NCBI GenBank assembly: GCA_013694795.1 | Contig: JACDBS010000096.1 | Location: 1-9,654 of the forward strand | Length of the DNA: 9,654 nucleotides | Reading direction: 5' to 3' | DNA from: Chloroflexota bacterium | GTDB taxonomy: Bacteria > Chloroflexota > Limnocylindria > QHBO01 | Shown here: piece after piece, positions 1 to 5,758 of the stretch | How the letters are laid out: each line of letters opens with the position of its first letter | How positions within the stretch are numbered: position 1 is the first letter of the stretch | Translations under genes and position numbers: made by a program | The notes under the pieces: generated by a model | What the model was told of the DNA's origin: nothing | Databases searched by the model: none | Seen by the model: only the letters and a program-made list of their open reading frames with translations

Positions 1-752
1 CGCAGCGCCCCGCGCGGTGCCGCCTGCGGGGCGGGCGCGGCGACCGGTGGACGCCGTGCCGGGCCTTCTTCGGGCGGACCGGCTGCGTGCCAATCCGACG
101 CGGAGCGCACCACCTCGTCGTGATCGATGGCGCCCGCCACTGCGAGCACCATGCCCGAAGGACGGTACGCGGCCCGCCAATGGCCGACCACGCCGGCATG
201 CGTCGCGCGGCGGACCGATCCGATGGTGCCGGCGATCTCGCGGCCGAGGGGGTGGCGCCCGTAGAGCAGCTCATCGAAGAGGGTGAAGACGTGATCCGAT
301 GGCGAGTCGACGTACATCCGGATCTCGTCCGCAATCACCGGCTTCTCGCTCGTGAGGTCCGCGTGCCGAAGCAGCGGATGGAGGGCCAGCTCGCTGACCG
401 CGTGGAGGGCGACATCGGTGCGCTCTGCCGGCACCTTTGAGCTGAACACCGTCAGCTCCCGGTCGGTGCTGGCGTTCACGCTGCCGCCCACGCTCTCGAC
501 AACCTGCGAGAGGGCGCCCGCCTCCGGGTGTTCGCGCGTGCCCTTGAAGACAAGGTGCTCGAGGAAGTGCGAGAGCCCAGCGTGCGCATCATCCTCGTGG
601 CGGGATCCGACCGGGACGAAGATGGCCACGCTGGCCGATCGGGCGCCGGGCATGGCCTGCGTCACGACTCGCATGCCGCTGGGCAGTACCGTGCGCCGGT
701 GCGCGGGTGCGCCCACGACCCGTGGCCGTGCGCGCACCGGGGTGGCCGTCAC
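1..752 (-). CDS. M16 family zinc metallopeptidase (insulinase/processing-peptidase type), C-terminus beyond the window
   Basis: Reading leftward from GTG at 752, 250 codons stay open to the window edge, so only the N-terminal domain is present. Residues 62-66 are HFLEH, the inverted zinc motif HxxEH of M16 peptidases, and E143 in DEIRM lies 76 residues after the motif, where the third zinc ligand is expected; E136 matches the usual conserved upstream Glu. The first part (LPSGMRVV, GSRHED, GLSHFLEH, FKGT) follows the family pattern closely, as does PLGREIAGT later. From about residue 222 the chain becomes Pro/Ala-rich (a linker). There is no signal peptide, so a cytoplasmic enzyme cutting peptides or small proteins is likely; the substrate is unknown. 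The GTG start overlaps the TGA of the preceding gene by 4 bases (GTGA), which implies translational coupling. A complete family member has about 420 residues; whether the gene is intact cannot be seen here. Confidence 0.9.
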   Translation of the reverse strand, partial: MTATPVRARPRVVGAPAHRRTVLPSGMRVVTQAMPGARSASVAIFVPVGSRHEDDAHAGLSHFLEHLVFKGTREHPEAGALSQVVESVGGSVNASTDRELTVFSSKVPAERTDVALHAVSELALHPLLRHADLTSEKPVIADEIRMYVDSPSDHVFTLFDELLYGRHPLGREIAGTIGSVRRATHAGVVGHWRAAYRPSGMVLAVAGAIDHDEVVRSASDWHAAGPPEEGPARRPPVAAPAPQAAPRGAL

Positions 753-1258
753 GCGCCGTCCTCGTCCTCGTCGGAGCGGTCGCCGTCGGCGGAGTCCGCT
801 TCGGCCGACATGAGCAGCTCCATCTGGATGAAGCGCAGGTCGCGGGCGAGCTCTTCGGCGTCGCGCGGCAGGGGGCGGCCGGTCGCGCCGGCGGCCGCAT
901 CGGTGTCCATGTCGACGCCCAGGCGTGGCTGGCCACTGGCGGCGAACTCGAGCACGACGCGTTCGTTACCGACGGTCAGCGTGTAGGTCAGGAGTTGGTC
1001 GCTGGTCGTGTCGAACTGCAGGTAATCGAACGAGTCGAGATTGAGGCAGATGGCGAGCGGCGTGAAGTATGAGGCGATCTCCGGATGGTCGACCACGATG
1101 CGCTCGACCCAGCCGGTACCGCTGGACTCAACCTTCGCTCCGCGGTAGTAGCAGTAGCTGACCGTCTGTTTCAGCAGCGGCCGCAGGATGTTGTAGATGT
1201 CGCTCCTGGCGGTGACGACGCCTGTGTTGATATAGAGCTTGGCGCGCGCCTCGGACAT
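749..1258 (-). CDS. Unrecognised 169-residue protein with acidic C-terminal tail, coupled to M16 peptidase
   Basis: I do not recognise this family. The ATG at 1258 gives 169 residues. Residues 1 to about 110 look like a compact alpha/beta domain: an opening LYINTGVV strand, a helix with NILRPLLKQ, a Tyr-rich YCYYRG segment, then strands around ERIVVDHPEI and YTLTVGNERVVLEF. A Gly/Ala/Asp-rich linker follows, then a predicted helix (EELARDLRFIQMELLMSAEA) and a strongly acidic tail ending DEDEDGA. There is no signal peptide, membrane segment or Cys/His metal cluster. The TGA stop overlaps the GTG of the M16 peptidase by 4 bases, so the two are co-translated and may act together, for example as a partner or regulator of the peptidase; that is inference. 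An extended -10 box lies upstream at 1291-1286. The alternative, a spurious reading frame, is unlikely given the tight overlap and normal composition. Confidence 0.8.
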   Translation of the reverse strand: MSEARAKLYINTGVVTARSDIYNILRPLLKQTVSYCYYRGAKVESSGTGWVERIVVDHPEIASYFTPLAICLNLDSFDYLQFDTTSDQLLTYTLTVGNERVVLEFAASGQPRLGVDMDTDAAAGATGRPLPRDAEELARDLRFIQMELLMSAEADSADGDRSDEDEDGA

Positions 1259-1324
1259 CGGCTCATTCGCTGTGGATCGTCGGCGAGTCTAGCACCGCCC
1301 GAGCGGTGAGCTACGATATCGCGC
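1259..1324. promoter_or_regulatory. Divergent promoter region between the unrecognised gene (-) and coaX (+)
   Basis: These 66 bases serve two opposite transcripts. On the minus strand TGC-TAGACT (extended -10, hexamer 1291-1286) predicts a start near 1279 and a leader of about 20 bases before ATG 1258; no Shine-Dalgarno is evident in it. On the plus strand TACGAT (1312-1317) stands 7 bases before the coaX GTG. Neither has a convincing -35 at 16-18 bases. The two -10 boxes are only about 20 bases apart, so the polymerase footprints would overlap and the two promoters probably compete. Promoter positions are predictions from motif matches only. Confidence 0.5.
1312..1317 (+). promoter_or_regulatory. 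-10 box (TACGAT) for a leaderless coaX transcript
   Basis: The hexamer TACGAT matches TANNNT and is followed by 7 bases (ATCGCGC) and the GTG start. A -10 box normally ends 6-7 bases before the transcription start, so the mRNA would begin at or next to the start codon. No Shine-Dalgarno sequence is present in front of coaX, which agrees with leaderless translation. Confidence 0.45.
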
Positions 1325-2146
1325 GTGAAGCTGCTGGCGGCCGACATCGGCAACACGAACGTCTCGATTGGACTCTTCGAGGACGATCGACTGGCGCGCT
1401 CTTGGCGCGCCATCACGCACGCCGACGCGACGCCGGACGAGGTGGCAGCCATGCTCACCGGCCTTCTCGCCCTCGACGGCCACCGCCTGGACGAGCTGGA
1501 CGCGGTGGCCCTGGCCAGCGTGGTTCCTTCGTTGAGCGAGACGTGGGAGCGGCTGGCCACCGAGCGGATCGGGGTCGAGCCGTCGGTCATTGATGCGGCC
1601 TCCCTGGACGGCATCCTCGAGATTCGCATCGACCGCCCCGCTGAGGCGGGCGCTGACCGCCTGGCCAATGCCCTGGCGACACGGACGGAGTTCGGCGGAC
1701 CGGCCATCGTCATCGACCTCGGCACCTCCACCAACTTCGATCTGGTCGACGCCGATGGAGCCTATATCGGCGGCGCCATCGCACCGGGCATGGGGCTCAG
1801 CCTGGAGGCGCTCGTCGGACGTGCCAGCAAGCTGCCGCGCATCGAGCTGCGACGCCCTCCGTCGGCCATCGGCGCCAACACCATCCACGCCATGCAGTCC
1901 GGCGCCGTGCTGGGCTACATCGGCCTCGTCAGCGGCCTGCTCACGGCGCTTCGCGGCGAGCTGCTGGAGCGATCCGGTGCCGGTAGCCGCGTGACGGTCG
2001 TCGCCACCGGCGGCTACACCCACCAGCCGTGGCTGCACGAGGTGCCGGGTATCGACGCGGTGGAGCCGGACCTCACCCTGCGCGGCATCCGCTACGCGTG
2101 GGTCGCCATGCGCGAGCGCGCGCACGCCACGGCCGCCGAACGATGA
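1325..2146 (+). CDS. coaX: Type III pantothenate kinase
   Basis: CoaX phosphorylates pantothenate to 4'-phosphopantothenate with ATP, the first committed step of coenzyme A synthesis, in the cytoplasm. It is unrelated to CoaA kinases, belongs to the ASKHA fold, typically needs a monovalent cation and resists CoA feedback. The 273-residue length is normal. Residues 7-12 (DIGNTN) form the first phosphate-binding loop. GADRLANA at 109-116 holds the catalytic Asp (D111). DLGTSTNFD at 131-139 is the second phosphate loop, followed by GGAIAPGM (149-156), the region IGANTIHAMQSG, and a C-terminal VVATGGYT. GTSTNFD instead of the commoner GTATTFD is, as I recall, usual in high-GC Gram-positives. The GTG at 1325 is chosen because MKLLAADIGNTN is the canonical N-terminus and a -10 box sits directly before it. 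The TGA overlaps the coaBC ATG by 4 bases. Confidence 0.96.
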   Translation: MKLLAADIGNTNVSIGLFEDDRLARSWRAITHADATPDEVAAMLTGLLALDGHRLDELDAVALASVVPSLSETWERLATERIGVEPSVIDAASLDGILEIRIDRPAEAGADRLANALATRTEFGGPAIVIDLGTSTNFDLVDADGAYIGGAIAPGMGLSLEALVGRASKLPRIELRRPPSAIGANTIHAMQSGAVLGYIGLVSGLLTALRGELLERSGAGSRVTVVATGGYTHQPWLHEVPGIDAVEPDLTLRGIRYAWVAMRERAHATAAER

Positions 2147-3423
2147 GCGAGGGCCTCGGACCACTGGCCGGACGCCGGATCGTCGTGGGCGTGTCCGGCA
2201 GCATCGCTGCCTACAAGGCGGTGACGCTGGTGCGCATGCTGGGCGAGCGCGGCGCCATGGTCGACGTGGCGATGACCGCTGCCGCGACCCGCTTCGTGGG
2301 CGCGCTGACCTTCGAGAGCCTCACCCATCGGCCCGTGCTCGATGATGTCTTCGAGCTCGACGCCGATCAGCAGATCGCCCATATCGAGCTGGCCGAGGCG
2401 GCCGATGCCATCGTCCTGGCTCCGGCCACCGCCAACCTGCTCGGTGAGCTGGCGGCCGGGCTGGTGAGCGACGCCGTCACCGCGATCGCCTGCGCCAGCC
2501 GCGCGCCGGTCATCGTGGCGCCGGCCATGGACGCCGGGATGTGGACCAACCCGGCCACCCAGCGCAACGTGGGCACCCTGCGCGAGTTCGGCTACATCGT
2601 GGTCGAGCCGGAGGTCGGCGAGCTCGCGTCGGGGCTCACGGGCATCGGCCGCCTGGCCGAGCCGGCCTCCATCGCCGAAGCGGTCGAGCACCTCTTCGCC
2701 CGCGCCGGGGACCTCGAGGGCCTGCACGTCGTGGTCAGTGCCGGCGGCACCCGCGAACCGCTCGATCCCGTGCGCTTCATCGGCAATCGTTCCTCGGGCA
2801 AGATGGGCGCCGCCATCGCCGAGGCTGCCCGCGACCGCGGCGCATCGGTCACGCTCATCGCCGGTGCCATGAGCGTGACCCCGCCACGCGGCGTCACCGT
2901 GGTCGACGCCACCACCGCGGTGACCATGCGCGAGGCGGTCCTGCGCGCCGCACCCGGTGCCGACATCCTCATCATGGCCGCGGCCGTCGCCGATTTCGCG
3001 CCGGCGCGCGCCAGCCAGGCAAAGATCAAGCGCTCGGGCGAGAACCTCCAGATCGAGCTCGTGCCAAACCCGGACATCGTGGCCGAGGTGGGCGAGATGC
3101 CGGACGACGTGCGTCCGTTCCTCGTCGGCTTCGCGGCCGAATCGAACGACCTGGAGGCGAACGCCGCCGCCAAGCTGCGCGACAAGGGCCTGGACCTCAT
3201 CGTCGGTAACGTGGTGGGTGGGCCCTTCGACGCCATCGGCTCCGACGAGAACAAGGTCACCGTCTTCGGCGCGGAAGGCTCGCTGACCGACTGGCCGATG
3301 CTGCCCAAGCGCCAGGTGGCTGAACGCCTGTGGGACCTCATTGGAGACCGATACCGCCACGTCCGCGGCTCGTCCGACCCGGCGCCCGGTACCGGCTCCG
3401 GTCGCCGCCGACGCCGTTCGTGA
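2143..3423 (+). CDS. coaBC: Bifunctional phosphopantothenoylcysteine decarboxylase / phosphopantothenate-cysteine ligase
   Basis: CoaBC joins cysteine to 4'-phosphopantothenate using CTP (CoaB) and decarboxylates the product with FMN to 4'-phosphopantetheine (CoaC). The product has 426 residues. CoaC is N-terminal (about 10-185): GSIAAYKA at 19-26 binds FMN, H80 in AHIELA is the active-site His, and PAMDAGMW (127-134) is the substrate clamp. CoaB follows from about 194: SAGGTREPLDPVRF (199-212), NRSSGKMG (215-222), MAAAVADF, KIKR and GFAAES are all intact. Two CoaC positions differ from the Escherichia coli pattern: clamp Asn is Asp (D130), and the Cys of LACG, which reduces the ene-thiol intermediate, is Ser (S163 in LASG). 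Other lineages also vary here, so activity is still expected. The last ~20 residues are a Gly/Arg-rich tail. ATG 2143 overlaps the coaX stop; the end overlaps the next gene by GTGA. Confidence 0.95.
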   Translation: MSEGLGPLAGRRIVVGVSGSIAAYKAVTLVRMLGERGAMVDVAMTAAATRFVGALTFESLTHRPVLDDVFELDADQQIAHIELAEAADAIVLAPATANLLGELAAGLVSDAVTAIACASRAPVIVAPAMDAGMWTNPATQRNVGTLREFGYIVVEPEVGELASGLTGIGRLAEPASIAEAVEHLFARAGDLEGLHVVVSAGGTREPLDPVRFIGNRSSGKMGAAIAEAARDRGASVTLIAGAMSVTPPRGVTVVDATTAVTMREAVLRAAPGADILIMAAAVADFAPARASQAKIKRSGENLQIELVPNPDIVAEVGEMPDDVRPFLVGFAAESNDLEANAAAKLRDKGLDLIVGNVVGGPFDAIGSDENKVTVFGAEGSLTDWPMLPKRQVAERLWDLIGDRYRHVRGSSDPAPGTGSGRRRRRS

Positions 3424-4274
3424 TCGTCGTCCACAAAGCGGACGAGCTGCGCGAGACGATCCTCCAGCGACGGGTCTCCGGCGACAGCGTCGGCTTCGTG
3501 CCGACCATGGGAATGCTCCACGATGGGCAGCTCTCGCTGGTGCGACGTGCGCGCGAGGAGAACGGCTGCGTGGTCGTGTCATCGTTCATCAACCCGCACG
3601 CCTTCAGCACGCTGGATGAGGGTGGCGGCGGCGTGCGCGATCACGTCCGCGACCTGGCATTGCTCGATCATGCGTCGGTCGATATCTGCTTCCTGCCCGA
3701 CGTTTCCACGCTCTACCCGCCCGACGACACGACGCGCGTCACGGTCGAGGGGCTGACCCGGCGATTGGAGGGCGCTTCTCGGCCGGGGCACCTGGATGGG
3801 CTCACGACGGTCATGCTCAAGCTCATCAACCTGGTGGGCCCGGCGCGCCTCTACCTGGGTCAGCGCCACGCACAGCAGCTGGTGATCGTGCGTCGCATGA
3901 TGCGCGACCTGTTCATGAATCTCGAGCTGGTGATCTGCCCGACCGTCCGCGACGACGACGGCCTGGCCCTCTCATCCGCGAATGCGCTTCTCGGAATCGA
4001 GGAGCGTCACGCCGCCACCTGCCTCTTCACCGCCCTGACCGCGGCCAAGGAGGCGTACGAGGCCGGCGAGCGTTCGGCGGAAGTGCTTCGCTGGCGCATG
4101 ACCGATGTGCTCTCCGGTGAGCCGAAGGCCCGCATCGACTACGTCAGCGTTGCCGATGCCACGTCGCTGGTTGAGCTCCAGCGCGTGAGCGGCCCGGCCT
4201 TGGCCCTGCTTGCCGTCTGGATCGGGCGCGCGCGGCTCACCGACAACATGCCGCTGGCCTGGGATGTGGCGTAG
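3420..4274 (+). CDS. panC: PanC-like protein (pantothenate synthetase homologue) with degenerate active site
   Basis: True PanC condenses pantoate and beta-alanine with ATP through a pantoyl-adenylate. This 284-residue protein aligns over its whole length with few or no gaps: VGFVPTMG (24-31), LEGASRPGH (116-124), GLALSS (181-186) and a C-terminal WIGRARLTDN (267-276). Catalytic positions are nevertheless replaced. The HxGH motif is HDGQ (H34 kept, second His is Q37). NPxQF is NPHAF (pantoate-binding Gln is A61). GEKD is GQRH (148-150, ATP-contacting Lys and Asp lost). SSRN is SSAN (phosphate-binding Arg is A187). The loop before the usual YPR is GGGGVR. Kept are M30, H34, N58 and Q152/Q153. 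The GTG at 3420 overlaps the coaBC TGA, giving the third gene of the operon. I read it as a PanC-derived protein, probably weakly active or re-purposed, possibly regulating or binding CoA-pathway partners; that role is inference. A panB or panD gene is not present nearby. Confidence 0.85.
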   Translation: MIVVHKADELRETILQRRVSGDSVGFVPTMGMLHDGQLSLVRRAREENGCVVVSSFINPHAFSTLDEGGGGVRDHVRDLALLDHASVDICFLPDVSTLYPPDDTTRVTVEGLTRRLEGASRPGHLDGLTTVMLKLINLVGPARLYLGQRHAQQLVIVRRMMRDLFMNLELVICPTVRDDDGLALSSANALLGIEERHAATCLFTALTAAKEAYEAGERSAEVLRWRMTDVLSGEPKARIDYVSVADATSLVELQRVSGPALALLAVWIGRARLTDNMPLAWDVA

Positions 4275-4436
4275 GGATTCACACATCCAAAGTACTAGTG
4301 CGGTCCGAAGGTCGCCTCGTATGATGCGCCATGTCACCGCGACGCCGGCCGTATCGGCCGTGAGCGTCACCGGTGCATGGGAGGCCGGCGGGTGCCCACG
4401 TCCGGCCTCCCTTCATGCCCGTCGGGCCGTGGAACC
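4275..4436. other. Convergent intergenic region between panC-like (+) and DRTGG ATPase (-)
   Basis: These 162 bases separate two converging genes. They contain a small symmetric element, CGGCCG-TAT-CGGCCG, near 4346-4361, and a strong hairpin at 4379-4411. No start codon with a credible ribosome site, and no -10 box placed to serve either neighbour, is visible. Its likely role is transcription termination from both sides. Confidence 0.5.
4379..4411. terminator. Bidirectional terminator-like hairpin
   Basis: GGGAGGCCGG (4379-4388) and CCGGCCTCCC (4402-4411) are a perfect 10-base inverted repeat around a 13-base loop. GCATG (4375-4379) and CATGC (4414-4418) could extend or compete with the stem. 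It lies 105 bases after the panC-like stop and 26 bases after the stop of the minus-strand gene. No T-run follows on either strand, so this would be a GC-hairpin terminator without a U-tract or a 3'-end stabiliser rather than a classical intrinsic terminator. Confidence 0.5.
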
Positions 4437-5528
4437 CTAGAGCCGCGCCAGCAGCGCGTCCATGTCGAGCGCGCCGCCCACCAGCTCGATGATGGTCGAT
4501 ATCTTCTCGACGTCCGCGGCGTGCGTCTTCACCAGGATCTCGTCCACCGCCTGGGCGGTGCGGTAGGTATCGGTCCCGACCAGGTAGGCGAACAGGCCGG
4601 CGGCCTGGAGCGCCGCGAGCACGGCATCGGACGGCCGGAATCCTCCGGTCAGCACGAGACCGATCACGCGCGGCACGACCGCGCCGCGGTTGGCCTCCAG
4701 CGCCGCTGACAGCAGATCTTCGCGATCACCGGGCGTGATGAGCAGGGTCCGATCACGCAGCAGCTCCATGGCATGGACCGCCTTCATGGCGCCGATGGCC
4801 ACCCAGCCGATGGTCTGACCGGGTGCGGCCTCGCCGGACAGCAGCTCGCCGTCGAGGTGGGTGCCGATGAGCTCGAGCGACGGGTTGGCGAGAAACTCGG
4901 AGTATGGAATGCAGCCCAGCAGCTCGATCCCGTGCTGTGCCAGCCCGCGTCGCAGTACGTCGGGTAGGCCTGGATGCGACTCCACGTCGACCTTGTTGAC
5001 GACCGCTCCGAGGACGCGGACGCCGTGCTGGCTGAACAGCGCGCAGTTGAGCACGATCTCATCGATCGGCCGACCAATGCCGCCCTCGCTGACGATGATC
5101 ACGGGCGCGTCGAGCATGGCGGCCGCACCTGCGTTCGAGAGCCCGACGACCGAGCCGACCCCTGCATGGCCCGTTCCCTCGATGACCACGACGTCCTTGC
5201 TGGCCGCCACTCGCTGATAGGCTCCGCGGACCTGTGCCTCGAGATCGTCGTCGATGCGGCCCATGATGAAGTCGGTGGTGAAGCGCCGCGGCAGCGTGAC
5301 CGGCGACATGTCATTGAGGGCGTCTGGCAGGTCGAAGACCTCGCTCATCAGCACTGCGTCCTCGTCAGCGCGCGTGCCGTCGACGACCAGGTAGCGCTGC
5401 CCCACCGGCTTCATGAACCCGAGACGCAGGCCGCGCTCACGGATTGCCGCCAGCAAGCCCAGGCTCGTCGTCGTCTTGCCGCGGTTCTGCCCGGTCGCGG
5501 CCAGGAAGACCCGTCGAGGTTGCGGCAT
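4437..5528 (-). CDS. BioD-like P-loop ATPase with C-terminal DRTGG domain
   Basis: The 363-residue protein resembles the N-terminal, non-catalytic half of large phosphotransacetylases (COG0857-type), here stand-alone. The N-terminal BioD-like domain (about 5-210) has a Walker A loop GQNRGKTT (13-20), FMKPVGQ at 38-44, EGTGHAG at 117-123 (Walker-B-like), and VVNKV at 176-180. The DRTGG domain (about 215-330) includes NPSLELIG, an AIGAMKAVHAM segment, ITPGDREDLL (264-273) and a later GLVLTGGF. The catalytic PTA domain is absent. In enteric Pta this region binds metabolites and controls activity; the job of the free version is unknown, so a nucleotide-dependent sensor or regulator is only a suggestion. 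ATG 5528 is preferred to the in-frame GTG at 5534 because TAGAGT lies exactly 6 bases upstream of the ATG. The dethiobiotin synthetase label is rejected: length and domain order do not fit. Confidence 0.85.
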   Translation of the reverse strand: MPQPRRVFLAATGQNRGKTTTSLGLLAAIRERGLRLGFMKPVGQRYLVVDGTRADEDAVLMSEVFDLPDALNDMSPVTLPRRFTTDFIMGRIDDDLEAQVRGAYQRVAASKDVVVIEGTGHAGVGSVVGLSNAGAAAMLDAPVIIVSEGGIGRPIDEIVLNCALFSQHGVRVLGAVVNKVDVESHPGLPDVLRRGLAQHGIELLGCIPYSEFLANPSLELIGTHLDGELLSGEAAPGQTIGWVAIGAMKAVHAMELLRDRTLLITPGDREDLLSAALEANRGAVVPRVIGLVLTGGFRPSDAVLAALQAAGLFAYLVGTDTYRTAQAVDEILVKTHAADVEKISTIIELVGGALDMDALLARL

Positions 5529-5534
5529 TGGCAC

Positions 5535-5540
5535 ACTCTA
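5535..5540 (-). promoter_or_regulatory. -10 box (TAGAGT) for a leaderless DRTGG-ATPase transcript
   Basis: On the minus strand TAGAGT (5540-5535) is followed by GTGCCA and then ATG 5528. The 6-base gap places the expected transcription start on the A of the ATG. No Shine-Dalgarno precedes the start. This spacing decides between the GTG (5534) and ATG (5528) start options. Confidence 0.5.
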
Positions 5541-5575
5541 CCCACGCGCCGTAGGCCCCGAGCGTCAGGACCGCC

Positions 5576-5734
5576 CAGCGGCGCTAAGCGTGAACGGCCA
5601 GGATCTAACTCCCTCAGCGGCGCGCATGAGGCCGGTGCGGGGCCGCTGACGCGCTATCTGCGCCGCTGAGCAGCCGTCCGCGCGAAGAGGGCGCGCCGAC
5701 CACGACAACGTTCACGGATAGCACCGCTGAGCGG
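5576..5734. repeat. Cluster of CAGCGGC(GC) repeats and nested inverted repeats in an intergenic region
   Basis: The 224-base gap between the 201-residue gene's stop (5759) and the ATPase promoter holds five copies of one motif: CAGCGGCGC at 5576-5584 and 5615-5623 (plus orientation), GCCGCTGA at 5642-5649, GCGCCGCTGA at 5660-5669, and CCGCTGAGCGG at 5724-5734 (itself a hairpin). Copies two and four form an 11-base perfect inverted repeat (5613-5623 with 5660-5670). An outer 8-base inverted repeat, CGTGAACG (5589-5596) and CGTTCACG (5709-5716), encloses them. No open frame with a credible start fits. It could be the structured 3' end of the upstream mRNA, a small RNA, or a multi-site operator for the ATPase gene. 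Confidence 0.55.
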
Positions 5735-5758
5735 CGGCGAGACGGACCCGGTCGAACC

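Noticed and set aside
1289..2164. Long minus-strand open frames across coaX
   Set aside because: Antisense shadow of a clearly conserved kinase; no recognisable motif or ribosome site.
3330..3419. Upstream start for the panC-like gene inside coaBC
   Set aside because: The extra residues are Arg/Pro-rich readout of the coaBC tail; the GTGA overlap at 3420 gives the family-standard N-terminus.
2092..3582. A 496-codon open frame on the minus strand across coaBC
   Set aside because: It is antisense to coaBC, whose motifs are unmistakable, and its His/Gly/Arg-rich composition is typical of a GC-rich shadow frame.
3420..4274. Frameshift or sequencing error as the cause of the PanC substitutions
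   Set aside because: The frame is continuous, the alignment to E. coli PanC needs few or no gaps in the regions checked, and the changes are scattered single-residue replacements between well-conserved blocks.
4437..5528. Annotation as dethiobiotin synthetase (BioD)
   Set aside because: The P-loop domain is BioD-like, but the protein is far longer, has a DRTGG domain, and no other biotin gene is nearby.
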